From Spirosoma aerolatum (GTDB taxonomy: Bacteria > Bacteroidota > Bacteroidia > Cytophagales > Spirosomataceae): a stretch of 64,000 nt of DNA. Made by a program: the position numbers and the translations under genes. The notes beneath the pieces were generated by a model that saw nothing but the letters and a program-made list of their open reading frames with translations, had not been told where the DNA came from and ran no database searches. The DNA is taken from the NCBI RefSeq assembly GCF_002056795.1, contig NZ_CP020104.1:5837501-5901500 (forward strand). The letters run 5' to 3'. This document shows positions 41,730 to 51,579 of this stretch, one piece after another; the stretch's first letter is position 1, and each line of letters begins with the position of its first letter.

Positions 41730-42092
41730 AGCTGTTTGATCGGGTGTTTAATAATGGTTATATAGAGGCTGACATTCAGAAACTTACCAATTTTATGTCC
41801 ATATCGGCGCCACTGGGTAACCTGCCTTCTCTGTCGAATCAGTCTACAAGAATCAGTCCTACTTACTAAAATAAACGTATATTCATAAAATAATCCTGTA
41901 ACTAGCTGTCAATCAATAATTATAGCCATTAACTCAACAATACATCAATAATATGATTTCTATTCCCATCTTGATAACGCCCAAATTCAGCCATCGATAG
42001 CCCCATTCTACACCGACCTTATTTCACAGATTGGGCTGCTCTTCTTATGTTTTCCCTACCTTTGCACTAGCGAATGGCTAAATGAGTAACCT
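41730..42092. other. 363-base gap holding the pheS promoter and LytTR upstream region
   Basis: No reading frame or RNA gene is supported. The right end carries TACCTTTG at 42057-42064, an exact Bacteroidota -7 box 29 bases before the pheS ATG, with a TTG at 42031 near the -33 position. The left part would contain the promoter of the divergent LytTR gene, which I could not place; it is A+T-rich. Confidence 0.6.
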
Positions 42093-43151
42093 ATGCTGGA
42101 TAAAGTAAAAGACCTCTACCAGGAGATTGACCACTATACGATTAGCTCACCCGAGCAATTAGAACAGTTTCGGATGCGGTTCATCAGCCGCAAAGGCGTT
42201 ATAACGGAGCTGTTTGAACACTTGAAAACCGTTCCTCAAGCCGATCGCCGGGCAGTTGGACAGGAATTGAATGGGTTAAAAAATCTAGCTCAGGAGCGTT
42301 TTGATTCATTCAGTCAGCTTATAGAAGAGCAACGGGCTGCTGCCAATAGTGCTCCCCCAGTCGATCTGACGTTACCAACCATCCCGAATCTGACCGGCAC
42401 TCAACATCCGCTCACGCTGGTTCGGCAACGTATCATTCAAATTTTTGAGCGAATTGGCTTCAACGTAGCTGATGGGCCTGAAATCGAAACCGACTGGTAC
42501 AACTTTGGCGCGTTGAACTTCCCCGATAACCACCCTGCCCGCGACATGCAGGACACGTTCTTCATCGAGAAGTCAGAAAGCGGGTCCCCTTCTGCTGACG
42601 TTTTGCTACGTACGCATACCTCTAATGTTCAGATTCGTCTGATGGAACGACAGAAATTCGGTACCGAATTTCGGCCCATTCGGTCTATTATGCCTGGCCG
42701 CGTTTATCGGAACGAAACCATTTCAGCCCGGGCGCACTGTATGTTCCACCAGGTGGAAGGAATTTACATTGACCGTAATGTTGGTTTCAAAGACCTGAAA
42801 GATACACTCTACCACTTCGTAAAAGAGATGTTCGAGCCGGGTACGCAGATTCGGTTCCGGCCATCCTACTTCCCCTTTACGGAACCGAGTGCCGAAATCG
42901 ACATTTCATGCCAGATCTGCGGAGGCAAAGGCTGTAACATCTGTAAGCATTCGGGGTGGGTAGAAATTGCTGGCTCGGGAATGGTTGATCCTCAGGTGAT
43001 TGCCAACTGTGGAATCGACCCCGAAGAATATACAGGCTTTGCTTTCGGTATGGGGATCGAACGCATTACTCAGTTAAAATACGTCGTGAACGATTTACGA
43101 CTCTACACCGAAAACGACGTCCGTTTCCTCCGTCAATTTGAAGGACTCTAA
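42093..43151 (+). CDS. pheS: phenylalanine-tRNA ligase alpha subunit
   Basis: 352 residues. An N-terminal tRNA-binding coiled coil (YQEIDHYTISSPEQLEQFRMRFISRKGVITELFEHL) precedes the class II catalytic domain: motif 2 RSIMPGRVYRNETISARAHCMFHQVEG and motif 3 GFAFGMGIERITQLKY. The cysteine cluster CQICGGKGCNICKHSG is the usual zinc-type insertion near the C-terminal half. The pheT gene is not adjacent; the next gene is xseA, so the subunits are encoded apart here. Confidence 0.96.
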   Translation: MLDKVKDLYQEIDHYTISSPEQLEQFRMRFISRKGVITELFEHLKTVPQADRRAVGQELNGLKNLAQERFDSFSQLIEEQRAAANSAPPVDLTLPTIPNLTGTQHPLTLVRQRIIQIFERIGFNVADGPEIETDWYNFGALNFPDNHPARDMQDTFFIEKSESGSPSADVLLRTHTSNVQIRLMERQKFGTEFRPIRSIMPGRVYRNETISARAHCMFHQVEGIYIDRNVGFKDLKDTLYHFVKEMFEPGTQIRFRPSYFPFTEPSAEIDISCQICGGKGCNICKHSGWVEIAGSGMVDPQVIANCGIDPEEYTGFAFGMGIERITQLKYVVNDLRLYTENDVRFLRQFEGL

Positions 43152-43157
43152 CTACAA

Positions 43158-43248
43158 TGATTGAATGACAGAATGATTGAATGATTGAATCGACAGGCGC
43201 AGGTCTTTTATTCATTCAATCATTCTGTCATTCAACAATTCAATCATT
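43158..43248. repeat. TTGAATGAT-type inverted repeat before xseA
   Basis: Left arm 43158-43191 and right arm 43210-43248 share AATGATTGAATGACAGAATG-type sequence in inverted orientation (AATGACAGAATGATTGAATG on one side, its complement on the other). The right arm reaches within 6 bases of the xseA start. Same family as 17339-17421. Confidence 0.75.
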
Positions 43249-43253
43249 ATTAT

Positions 43254-44456
43254 ATGTCTCCCATCCGTCTTTCTGATCTGGCCTTTACCCTTGAAGCTGT
43301 TCTGGATGAAGCTTTTGGGCAGAAAGCGATGTGGGTAGTCGCCGAAACGAGCGATATCAAGAATTATCCAGATCGGGGCTATTGCTTTCTGACGCTGGTT
43401 GAGCGTGACTCCGCCAGTCGCGAGACGGTGGCCAAACTGGAAGCCTGCATCTGGCGACGGAATTACCATACCATTGGTGATTTTGAACGGGAAACGGGAG
43501 TAGCCTTCGCGCGAAATATTCAGTTGCTACTGCTAGTATCCGTTGCGTTTAATCCGGTGTACGGCTTACGCCTGGAAATTCTGAAAATAGACCCGTCGTA
43601 CACACTTGGTAACCTCGAACGGGAGCGACAGGCCGTACTAGACTCACTCGTCAAAAATCACCCGGATCTGGTCTGGCTCGAAGCAGGACATTACATCACT
43701 GCTAACCAGCTTTTGCCACGCCCTGCTGTTATCCAGCGAATAGCCCTAATTACGGCTCCCAATTCAGATGGATGGCGGGACTTCCGGCACGAACTGGCCC
43801 AGAATCCGCTTGGATACGATTTTGTGGTCGATGAATACCTGACGCAGGTACAGGGACAGGGTGCCGAGCGAGCCATATGTGGACAACTGGAACGTATCCG
43901 GCTCAGTAGTATTTCATACGATGCTGTTGTGATGGTGCGGGGAGGAGGTTCGCAGCTTGATTTTGGTTCGTTCGACACTTATCTGATGGGCCATACGGTA
44001 GCGGGTTTCGGTATTCCCATTCTGGCCGGAATCGGGCATGAGCGCAATGTGAGTATCACCGATCTACTCTGTCATCAGAGTGTGAAAACCCCAACCAAAG
44101 CGGCTGCTTTCCTGATTGAACACAATCGACAATTTGAAGAAAGCTGCCTGCAACTTCGCGAACGGCTCCGAGTTGTGGCTCGGGAGGCTATGCTGACAGC
44201 TCGGGAAAATCTGGATCGGGAAACCGAACGGCTACGGTTTGTGAGCCAGACGTACTTCCGCGAACGCCATACCGATCTTACCGAAAAAGCCGTTACCCTA
44301 CGCCACCTCGACCCATCGAATGTATTACGCCGTGGTTATGCACTCCTGCTTCGTAATGGGCGAATCATTACCCAGGCTGCTAACGTACAACCAGCCGAAA
44401 CACTTCAGGTACAGATGCGCGACGGAACGATCACTATTACTGTTTTAGAGTCGTAA
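43254..44456 (+). CDS. xseA: exodeoxyribonuclease VII large subunit
   Basis: 400 residues from the ATG at 43254; an upstream ATG at 43185 lies inside the palindromic repeat and adds a non-family leader. An N-terminal OB-fold (AMWVVAETSDIKNYPDRGYCFLTL) is followed by the catalytic core (IALITAPNSDGWRDFRHELA, VVMVRGGGSQLDFGSFDTY, AGIGHERNVSITDLLCHQSVKTPTKAAAFL) and a long helical tail. The Asp and Arg residues of the active region are intact. The small subunit gene follows at 44526. Confidence 0.93.
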   Translation: MSPIRLSDLAFTLEAVLDEAFGQKAMWVVAETSDIKNYPDRGYCFLTLVERDSASRETVAKLEACIWRRNYHTIGDFERETGVAFARNIQLLLLVSVAFNPVYGLRLEILKIDPSYTLGNLERERQAVLDSLVKNHPDLVWLEAGHYITANQLLPRPAVIQRIALITAPNSDGWRDFRHELAQNPLGYDFVVDEYLTQVQGQGAERAICGQLERIRLSSISYDAVVMVRGGGSQLDFGSFDTYLMGHTVAGFGIPILAGIGHERNVSITDLLCHQSVKTPTKAAAFLIEHNRQFEESCLQLRERLRVVAREAMLTARENLDRETERLRFVSQTYFRERHTDLTEKAVTLRHLDPSNVLRRGYALLLRNGRIITQAANVQPAETLQVQMRDGTITITVLES

Positions 44457-44525
44457 CGGTCAGAAAGTAGACGGTGCCGGGCTACATGCACTCTACTAAT
44501 TTACGAGTCGATAACTTTCACCTCT

Positions 44526-44720
44526 ATGAAAATGACGTATCAGGAAGCCTACGACCAACTGACAACCTTGGTCGACGAAATTGAAAACGAGCAAGTCCCT
44601 CTGGATGAACTACCTGCCAAAATCCGGCTGGCTACCGAGCTCATTACATTCTGCCAGGAACGGCTTCGGGCAGTGGAAACGGAGTACCAGGAAGTTATCG
44701 AAAAACTGCCAAAGCGATAA
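44526..44720 (+). CDS. xseB: exodeoxyribonuclease VII small subunit
   Basis: A 64-residue helical protein that binds the large subunit coiled-coil tail. The family block is MTYQEAYDQLTTLVDEIENEQVPLDELPAKI, followed by CQERLRAVETE. It lies 69 bases after xseA, which is a longer gap than the usual overlap but still consistent with one transcript. Confidence 0.93.
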   Translation: MKMTYQEAYDQLTTLVDEIENEQVPLDELPAKIRLATELITFCQERLRAVETEYQEVIEKLPKR

Positions 44721-44871
44721 ATTAGGATTTTTATTATAAGGTCGTATCTAACCTTTGCTAAACCTTGCCTAATTTTATCCCCTGTGAAAATAAAGGGGTA
44801 CTTTGTGCCAGCGATCGGTTGTGATGAATGAAGAAGTGCCCACTTACCGCCTGATTGAGTCTGTTGAAAAT

Positions 44872-46200
44872 ATGAATTTATTCGCCAATATAACGAATGT
44901 ATTAAGTTCAGATGTTCTGTCGCGCATAGCAACGTACATCGACGAACCACCTGCTAAAACTACCAAAGCCGTCAACGGTCTTGTCTATACGATTGTTGGG
45001 GGCTTAATGAAACGGACCACCAGCGAAATAGGTGTTAATCAGCTTTATAATCATATTCAAAAAGGTCGGTTTGATGGGTCGCTAACCGAAAATATGGCTA
45101 CCGTTCTTCGCGAGCCAACTTTAACGAATACGCTTATCATGCAGGGTAACGACGTGATCAGTCACTTACTACCTGCTATGAAAAGTTCGATTGGTAACAT
45201 GATTTCGGGTTATGCCGGAATCCGTAATTCGTCGGCTATTGCGCTGTTAGGCTTAATCACGTCGCTTGTTCTTCATGTACTGGGTAAACAGGTTAAAGAT
45301 CAGAAGTTGGATGCAGATGGACTGGCCGCTTCCCTATTTACTGAACGCGAAACATTAGTCAATGCGGTGCCAGAGGATTTTATGCCGCAACTAGTGGAGA
45401 AAGTAGGCTTACATCAGGTTGTAGCAGGTCTGGCCATGCCCGCCCGACGGGCAGCAGAGTCGTCGGGCCGATCAACCGCAACGGCTACACGACCAGCCGT
45501 CAGCTATGAGCCTGTCGATGAATCCGATGGAGACAATGAAACCTTAACGAAATGGGGAGTTGGGGCACTCATCGCCGTAGCACTCGGTGTTGGTGGCTAT
45601 TATCTCTATCAAAACACGCAGCGCTATTCAGATGGTCAGGAAGAAGTAAAAGATGTGACAACTATCACCAGCGACACTGTTCAGACTGATACCGTAGCCC
45701 GGTCGCTGGCCGTTCCTATCGACTCATCTGCCAAAACGCCACCCAAATCAACCTCGGTAGCCGCCATCACTACAGCTGCCCCTTCCACAACGGTAGCAGC
45801 CGCTGGCGATCTGACCAACAAAATAGCGCCTTACCTGGGCAATGCCGCTTTACCCAAAGGGCGTGTTTTTCCGCTTACCTCAATCACATTCCCACCGGGT
45901 TCATTTTCAATGACTCCAGGCTCAGAGGCTGGTATTGCTGAGTTAACGACGCTTCTAAAAACCTATCCTCGTCTGCAGGTTCAACTGGTAGGCTATGCCA
46001 ACGATGCCAAAGGCGATATGACGAATAAAAGCCTGTCGTTCAAACGAGTAGTTGAAATCAAGCACCGATTGATGGCGGCAGGGATCGACTATATGCGACT
46101 CGACGCCATTGGGCGAGGAACAGGTGTTTCCAAAGCCGATACTTCAGGTATACCCAAACCCACCCTACGCAAAATTGACTTGAAAGTGGTGGTCAAATAA
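44872..46200 (+). CDS. DUF937 and OmpA-domain membrane protein
   Basis: 442 residues from the ATG at 44872, which begins the DUF937 domain (MNLFANITNVLSSDVLSRIA); an ATG at 44824 gives 16 more. After DUF937 (1-190) comes a linker, one membrane segment (GVGALIAVALGVGGYYLY, about 227-244), a Ser/Thr/Ala/Pro linker and a C-terminal OmpA-like domain (PPGSFSMTPGSEAGIAELTTLL, VQLVGYANDAKGDMTNKSLSFKRVVEIKHRL) that binds peptidoglycan. The upstream 5' end is within an A-rich region after xseB. A cytoplasmic DUF937 joined to a cell-wall anchor suggests a signal or scaffold across the membrane; the role is unknown. Confidence 0.82.
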   Translation: MNLFANITNVLSSDVLSRIATYIDEPPAKTTKAVNGLVYTIVGGLMKRTTSEIGVNQLYNHIQKGRFDGSLTENMATVLREPTLTNTLIMQGNDVISHLLPAMKSSIGNMISGYAGIRNSSAIALLGLITSLVLHVLGKQVKDQKLDADGLAASLFTERETLVNAVPEDFMPQLVEKVGLHQVVAGLAMPARRAAESSGRSTATATRPAVSYEPVDESDGDNETLTKWGVGALIAVALGVGGYYLYQNTQRYSDGQEEVKDVTTITSDTVQTDTVARSLAVPIDSSAKTPPKSTSVAAITTAAPSTTVAAAGDLTNKIAPYLGNAALPKGRVFPLTSITFPPGSFSMTPGSEAGIAELTTLLKTYPRLQVQLVGYANDAKGDMTNKSLSFKRVVEIKHRLMAAGIDYMRLDAIGRGTGVSKADTSGIPKPTLRKIDLKVVVK

Positions 46201-46229
46201 CAGTGCTGTTTAACCAGATCACCGATAGC

Positions 46230-46264
46230 AAAACGCCTTCCTGCACACATGGGAAGGCGTTTTC
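46230..46264 (+). terminator. rho-independent terminator
   Basis: AAAACGCCTTCC / GGAAGGCGTTTT, an 11- to 12-bp stem with a short loop and T tract, 29 bases past the OmpA-type gene. Confidence 0.8.
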
Positions 46265-46369
46265 ATTTACTTATAATTTCTATATCCATAACGAATTTCT
46301 CTCCGTTTTCTCTAAACAACTTTACTCAGCTACAGTTCATAACCCATAGTGACTAACTAATAAACTGTT

Positions 46370-47458
46370 ATGAACACACAAACAGGAAAAACCGCCCTGA
46401 TTACAGGTGCCTCCAGTGGTATCGGTCAGGAAATTGCCAAACTGTTTGCTCAGGATGGCTATAATTTAGTGTTGGTGGGCCGTAGCGACGAGAAACTGGA
46501 TCGACTGGCAGAGGTTTTCAAAAATAACTATGGTACTCAGCAAATAACCGTAATTGGCAAAGACCTAGCGACAGAAGATGCCGCACAAAATGTATATGAT
46601 CAGGTGAAGGCAAAAGGTCTAACCGTCGATGTGTTGGTCAACGATGCCGGTGTCGGTCTCTATGGTATGTTTGCGACTGATACTGATTGGGAGCGCGAAA
46701 AAGCCATGATCCACCTCAATGTGCTCACCCTCACCCAGATGACCAAGTTGTTTTTGTATGATATGCTGTCACGGAATGATGGTAAGATTCTGAACCTGGC
46801 CTCGATCGTCTCCATTACGCCCAACCCCATGATGGCCGTATATGCCGGAACGAAAGCGTACGTATACAATTTCACCCAATCGCTTATCAACGAGCTGAAG
46901 GATACGAATGTGACGGTTACAGCGCTCCTGCCCAATGCAACCGATACTGATTTCTTCCATAAAGCGGGAGCCGATAACACCAAAGTTACCGACGACGTAC
47001 AAGACCCGCTCATGGTAGCTAAGGCTGGCTATGATGCCTTAATGGCTGGCAAGCACAAGGTAATTCCGGGTGGTTTGAAAAATAAGTCGTACGAAATTCT
47101 TGCCTATGTAGCCCCTCAGGAAACCCTGGCGGCCGTGATGCGGAACAAAATGGCACAAAAGCCCGAACCACAAGAAACCGAAAAGTCATCGTCAGCTGCT
47201 ACCTGGGGGATCGGCTTCGGCATTGCTGTTCTAGCGGGTATCGCATTAGGCGTAGCTTACGCCAACTCGAATGCCATTGACCGGGCCAAGTATCGCTATA
47301 AAGCGAAATCCTGGGGCGACACGATTTCAGACGCGCTCTCGTCTGTGACCGACAATGTAGTCGACTCGCTGGTGGACGCTTATAAATCCACCAAGAACAA
47401 GGCTGAAAAGGTCGTTGCTCGGGAAACCGAAATGGTCGAAGACGAAGTAGGCGCATAA
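46370..47458 (+). CDS. short-chain dehydrogenase with C-terminal membrane anchor
   Basis: 362 residues. Classical SDR fold with the cofactor loop TGASSGIGQE (13-22), NDAGVG in the middle and the active pair Tyr 158 and Lys 162 in YAGTKAY; the Ser of the triad is in NLASIVS. After about residue 260 an unusual tail carries one hydrophobic segment (WGIGFGIAVLAGIALGVAYA) and a charged helical region rich in Lys/Glu. It probably acts at the membrane as an oxidoreductase of a lipid-like or aldehyde substrate. The next gene, a TspO-like membrane protein, starts 31 bases after and may be co-transcribed. Confidence 0.85.
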   Translation: MNTQTGKTALITGASSGIGQEIAKLFAQDGYNLVLVGRSDEKLDRLAEVFKNNYGTQQITVIGKDLATEDAAQNVYDQVKAKGLTVDVLVNDAGVGLYGMFATDTDWEREKAMIHLNVLTLTQMTKLFLYDMLSRNDGKILNLASIVSITPNPMMAVYAGTKAYVYNFTQSLINELKDTNVTVTALLPNATDTDFFHKAGADNTKVTDDVQDPLMVAKAGYDALMAGKHKVIPGGLKNKSYEILAYVAPQETLAAVMRNKMAQKPEPQETEKSSSAATWGIGFGIAVLAGIALGVAYANSNAIDRAKYRYKAKSWGDTISDALSSVTDNVVDSLVDAYKSTKNKAEKVVARETEMVEDEVGA

Positions 47459-47489
47459 TTACGCAAAACACCCAGCCACTACATAAGTC

Positions 47490-48446
47490 ATGAAAAACTC
47501 ATCATTCTGGCGAATTGCCACAGCCGTTATTGCGGTAGGCAGTATTCTCTACACAACCGTTCTTAGCAATAGTTCAGGATCACAGGCCAATACTAACGAC
47601 GAAGATGACGACGAACCCAGCGGCTCCGAATACGAGTATGATGTACCACCTGAATACCAGCATGTTTTTGAGAAAAACAGCCTGGTTCCTGCCGGGTGGG
47701 CGTTCGGTGTGGTCTGGTCAACGATTTACACAGGCTTAACAGCGCTCTCCGTTCACCAGGCCCTGCCAAGTCAGGAGCGAAACCCGCGTTATATACAGGC
47801 ATTACCCTGGTGGTGGACTAGTTGGGCACTCAATGCGCTATTTGGACGGTTTTTCTCCCAAAACGATCCGCAGAGCATTGTCATCTCCGATCTAACGACC
47901 AAATTCAATCTACCTGCCGCTTTGGCGTTGCATCATAGTCTGGAAATAGGAAAGACGGATGTTCCATCGCCCGAAAAATACCTGCGTATTCCTGTCAGTC
48001 TGTATGCGGGTTGGCTCACGGCAGCTACAGTTGTCGGTACACCCAACACCCTACTAACGCTCGGTCTTTGGCATTCTGACAAAAAACGGGATGAAGCTAT
48101 TGCATCGGGTATTCTGAGTGCGACAGCCGGGGCAGGTTATTTGATTGGTCGTCGGCTAAACGATCCTTGGTATATGCTACCGTTTGTAGCTGGCTTTTCA
48201 GGTATTGCCAATCGCCAGTGGAATAAGCACCCACTGGTTGGCTGGACAGCGGCTACGCTGGCGGCTGCTTATGTCGGTTTCCTGGCTTATTGGCTTCCCA
48301 AAGGCAAATTTCATGACTACAACCGAATCGTGGTTCACGATACCGAAGCCGAAGTACTGGCAGGTCCCGTCGAAACTGCGGAACCTGTTCAGGCAGCAAT
48401 CGCTCGCGAGCGTACTAAACCAATTGAAATAGAGAATTTTGATTAA
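47490..48446 (+). CDS. TspO/MBR-like tryptophan-rich membrane protein
   Basis: 318 residues with several hydrophobic helices. The segment SLVPAGWAFGVVWSTIYTGL resembles the first helix of TspO (PPGW-x-F-x-x-VW-x-x-Y), and later WWTSWALNALFGRFF and RIPVSLYAGWLTAATVV fit its second and later helices. It begins with a signal-like segment and an acidic linker (NTNDEDDDEPSGSEYEYD), and ends in a charged tail. TspO-type proteins bind porphyrins or lipids and influence oxidative stress responses. The relation is clear in one helix and weaker overall. Confidence 0.65.
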   Translation: MKNSSFWRIATAVIAVGSILYTTVLSNSSGSQANTNDEDDDEPSGSEYEYDVPPEYQHVFEKNSLVPAGWAFGVVWSTIYTGLTALSVHQALPSQERNPRYIQALPWWWTSWALNALFGRFFSQNDPQSIVISDLTTKFNLPAALALHHSLEIGKTDVPSPEKYLRIPVSLYAGWLTAATVVGTPNTLLTLGLWHSDKKRDEAIASGILSATAGAGYLIGRRLNDPWYMLPFVAGFSGIANRQWNKHPLVGWTAATLAAAYVGFLAYWLPKGKFHDYNRIVVHDTEAEVLAGPVETAEPVQAAIARERTKPIEIENFD

Positions 48447-48465
48447 TATTAACGCTTATCCAGCA

Positions 48466-48498
48466 GAAGCCGCTCTTAGAAATAAGGGCGGCTTTTTT
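48466..48498 (+). terminator. rho-independent terminator
   Basis: A 12-bp stem AAGCCGCTCTTA / TAAGGGCGGCTT with one G-T pair, a short loop and T tract, about 20 bases past the TspO-like gene. Confidence 0.75.
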
Positions 48499-48645
48499 AG
48501 TTGTTTAGCCTATACAACCATTGCCATTTTGACCGAATTTCACCAGAAAATCAAGCAAATCAAGCCAAAATGTCCGAAAAACTAGTACGGCCCATGATTT
48601 GTTACTAAATTATGTAGAATGAATGATGCTGGATGGTTCTCAGAT

Positions 48646-48680
48646 CCCATTATCCATTTTTGCTTATCCATTATTCATTC
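48646..48680 (+). repeat. single arm of the TTATCCATT repeat family before clpB
   Basis: Contains TTATCCATTATTCAT (48665-48679), shared with 33078 and 62051, plus CATTATCCATTTTT. No complementary second arm was found here. It ends 10 bases before the clpB ATG, so it may be part of the leader. Confidence 0.55.
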
Positions 48681-48689
48681 CTAAGACTC

Positions 48690-51320
48690 ATGGACTTTAA
48701 GAATTACACCATCAAAGCACAGGAGGTCGTACAGAAGGCATCGGAAATTGCCCTCGGCAACGGCCAGCAAGCCATTGAAACAGGTCACCTGCTCCAGGCG
48801 ATCCTGTCGGAAGATGAAAACGTGATTGGATTTGTCACCAAGAAATTGGGAATCAATCTACAGAATACGACCAGCGCTTTACAGGCCATCCTGACTACCT
48901 ATCCGAAGGTGTCGGGCGGGAATGGAAGCGTATACCTAAGCAACGATACAGCCGCAGCTTTAGCCAAAGCCAGCACCATTACCAAAGAATTTGGCGACGA
49001 ATTTGTCAGCGTCGAACTGATGTTGCTGGGACTTATGGCAGGTAAAGACCAAATTGCAACGTTATTGAAAGATGCCGGTTTCAACGAAAAACAAGTGAAA
49101 GCGGCCATCAACGAACTTAGAAAAGGAAACTCAGTGAAAGACCAGAACGCTGAAGCAAAATATCAATCATTAGAACGGTACAGCATCAACCTTAACGAAC
49201 GGGCACGTACGGGTAAAATCGACCCCGTAATCGGTCGTGACGAAGAAATTCGTCGGGTACTCCAAATTCTGAGCCGCCGTACCAAAAATAATCCGATTCT
49301 GCTCGGTGAGCCGGGTGTTGGTAAAACGGCTATTGTCGAAGGGCTGGCCCAGCGCATCGTATCGGGCGACGTACCCGAAAATCTGAAAACCAAAACCATC
49401 GTCTCGCTCGATATGGGACTGCTCATTGCGGGTGCCAAGTACAAAGGCGAGTTCGAAGAGCGTCTGAAAGCCGTTATCAAAGAGGTGACGGACTCCGACG
49501 GCCAGATTATCCTGTTTATCGACGAAATCCATACACTGATTGGCGCAGGAGCCGGTGGTGAAGGCGCTATGGATGCGGCCAATCTGCTCAAACCAGCGTT
49601 GTCGCGGGGTGAACTACATACCATCGGTGCCACAACGCTGAAAGAGTATCAGAAGTACATCGAGAAAGATAAAGCGCTTGAACGTCGGTTCCAGGCCGTT
49701 ATGGTTGATGAGCCGGACATGGCCGATGCCATTTCGATCCTGCGCGGTATCAAGGAAAAATATGAATTACACCACGGGGTTCGGATTAAAGACGACGCCG
49801 TTATTGCTGCCGTTGAACTCTCGACCCGCTACATTACCGACCGTTTCCTGCCCGACAAAGCCATCGACCTGATGGATGAAGCCGCAGCCAAGCTCCGTCT
49901 GGAAATGGACTCGGTCCCTGAAGAACTGGACGAGCTGAATAGGCGCATCATGCAGCTTGAAATCGAGCGCGAAGCCATTCGTCGGGAACAGGATAAAGAG
50001 AAAGAAACGGTTCTGAATAAACAGATTGCTGACCTAACCGAGCAACGTAATAGCCTGCAAGCCAAGTGGGAAACTGAAAAAGCGTCGGTCAACGAAGGCC
50101 GGACCCTGAAAGAACAGCTCGACAAACTTCGTCTGGAAGCCGAACAGGCTGAACGCTCGGGTGATTATGGCAAAGTAGCCGAAATTCGTTATGGTCGAAT
50201 TCCTGAGATCGAAACCAAGCTGAACCAATTGCAGGGAGCAGGGGGCGCGGAGCAGAGCAAGAACTCCTCGGATCGAATGATGCAGGAGGAAGTTACGGCT
50301 GAAGACATTGCCGAAGTGGTTGCCAAATGGACGGGAATTCCGGTATCGAAGATGCTGCAAAGTGATCGCGAAAAACTGCTCAATCTGGAAAAAGAACTCG
50401 GTAAGCGCGTAGCGGGCCAACAGGAGGCTATTGAAGTGGTTTCGGATGCCGTACGTCGAAGCCGAGCCGGTATGCAAGACCCCAAACGGCCTATTGGTTC
50501 GTTTATCTTCCTGGGCACCACGGGGGTTGGTAAAACTGAAGTAGCCCGGACGCTGGCCGAATACCTGTTCAATGATGAGAACGCGATGGTGCGGATCGAT
50601 ATGTCGGAGTATCAGGAGCGTCATGCTGTTAGCCGACTGATTGGTGCCCCTCCGGGATATGTTGGCTACGACGAAGGCGGTCAGTTGACCGAAGCCGTCC
50701 GTCGGAAACCTTACTCAGTTGTGCTACTCGATGAGATTGAAAAAGCGCACCCCGACGTATGGAACATTCTGTTGCAGGTACTCGATGAAGGTCGTCTGAC
50801 CGACAACAAAGGACGTACGGCAAACTTCAAGAATACGATCATCATCATGACGTCGAACATCGGTAGCCATCTGATTCAGGAGAAGTTTGCCGAAGATGAG
50901 GGCTGGAACCACTCGCTGGTGCTAGACGAAGCTAAACGGGCGGTGCTGGAGTTACTGAAACAAACCATCCGGCCTGAATTCCTGAACCGGATCGACGAAA
51001 TTGTGATGTTCGAGCCACTCACGCAGGCTAACATTCGCAAGATCGTAGACATTCAGTTCAACGAAATCAAAAAACGGCTGGCCGAAAACGGTATCCAACT
51101 TGATGCGACCGACGAAGCCCTGACCAAACTAGGCGAAGAAGGATTCGATCCACAGTTTGGCGCCCGCCCGTTGAAACGTGTCTTGCAACGCCGGGTATTG
51201 AACGAACTGTCGAAGAGCATCCTATCGGGTGAAGTGAAGAAAGATTCGGTCGTGTTGATGGAGTTGAATCCTGATGGTGAAATTGCTTTCAACAATCTGG
51301 ACGCTGAAATTGAGTTATAA
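48690..51320 (+). CDS. clpB: ATP-dependent chaperone ClpB
   Basis: 876 residues from the ATG at 48690 ([21 protein letters not shown]), which gives the normal Clp N-terminal domain; an ATG at 48633 lies within the repeat region. It has NBD1 with [13 protein letters not shown] and the [15 protein letters not shown] segment, a middle coiled coil ([20 protein letters not shown]), and NBD2 with [17 protein letters not shown] and [13 protein letters not shown]. ClpB works with DnaK to rescue aggregated proteins. Its last five codons and terminator form direct repeat C. Confidence 0.97.
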   Translation: MDFKNYTIKAQEVVQKASEIALGNGQQAIETGHLLQAILSEDENVIGFVTKKLGINLQNTTSALQAILTTYPKVSGGNGSVYLSNDTAAALAKASTITKEFGDEFVSVELMLLGLMAGKDQIATLLKDAGFNEKQVKAAINELRKGNSVKDQNAEAKYQSLERYSINLNERARTGKIDPVIGRDEEIRRVLQILSRRTKNNPILLGEPGVGKTAIVEGLAQRIVSGDVPENLKTKTIVSLDMGLLIAGAKYKGEFEERLKAVIKEVTDSDGQIILFIDEIHTLIGAGAGGEGAMDAANLLKPALSRGELHTIGATTLKEYQKYIEKDKALERRFQAVMVDEPDMADAISILRGIKEKYELHHGVRIKDDAVIAAVELSTRYITDRFLPDKAIDLMDEAAAKLRLEMDSVPEELDELNRRIMQLEIEREAIRREQDKEKETVLNKQIADLTEQRNSLQAKWETEKASVNEGRTLKEQLDKLRLEAEQAERSGDYGKVAEIRYGRIPEIETKLNQLQGAGGAEQSKNSSDRMMQEEVTAEDIAEVVAKWTGIPVSKMLQSDREKLLNLEKELGKRVAGQQEAIEVVSDAVRRSRAGMQDPKRPIGSFIFLGTTGVGKTEVARTLAEYLFNDENAMVRIDMSEYQERHAVSRLIGAPPGYVGYDEGGQLTEAVRRKPYSVVLLDEIEKAHPDVWNILLQVLDEGRLTDNKGRTANFKNTIIIMTSNIGSHLIQEKFAEDEGWNHSLVLDEAKRAVLELLKQTIRPEFLNRIDEIVMFEPLTQANIRKIVDIQFNEIKKRLAENGIQLDATDEALTKLGEEGFDPQFGARPLKRVLQRRVLNELSKSILSGEVKKDSVVLMELNPDGEIAFNNLDAEIEL

Positions 51321-51387
51321 CTGATACCGGGCTAAAGCCCGTAGATACACGCCCGGCCGCTGAAAAGTAGCCGGGCTTTTTGTATAT
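51305..51387 (+). repeat. direct repeat C, left copy (end of clpB and terminator)
   Basis: 83 bases covering the EIEL-stop end of clpB, the hairpin CGGGCTAAAGCCCG and the terminator stem GCCCGGC/GCCGGGC with T run (51351-51381). The right copy at 52372-52449 matches except three substitutions, a 6-base gap (GTAGAT) and one extra T. Confidence 0.85.
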
Positions 51388-51411
51388 TTATGCAGATAAC
51401 TTTTCAGACTC

Positions 51412-51579
51412 ATGAAGTTTATTGTATCATCCTCAGTACTGCTAAAAAATCTACAGCACATTAATAGCGTTGTTGCTTCTGATCCTATAGTATCAATATT
51501 AGAACGTTTCTTATTCCGAATTGGGGATGGAAAACTTAATATTCAAGTAGATGATTCAAAGCCAGTACTGGGGTTATGA
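51412..51579 (+). CDS. DnaN N-terminal-like fragment, 55 residues
   Basis: A short open frame beginning MKFIVSSSVLLKNLQHINSV and continuing ASDPIVSILERFLFRIGDGKLNI, which strongly resembles the first 45 residues of the DNA polymerase III beta clamp (usual pattern MKFIVSSxxLLKxLQxIxGV, xxPILENFLF). It then ends in DDSKPVLGL and a stop, so the clamp is truncated within domain I. It is either a dnaN 5' remnant or a mini-protein. Its stop overlaps the start of the next small frame (ATGA, 51576-51579). Confidence 0.55.
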   Translation: MKFIVSSSVLLKNLQHINSVVASDPIVSILERFLFRIGDGKLNIQVDDSKPVLGL

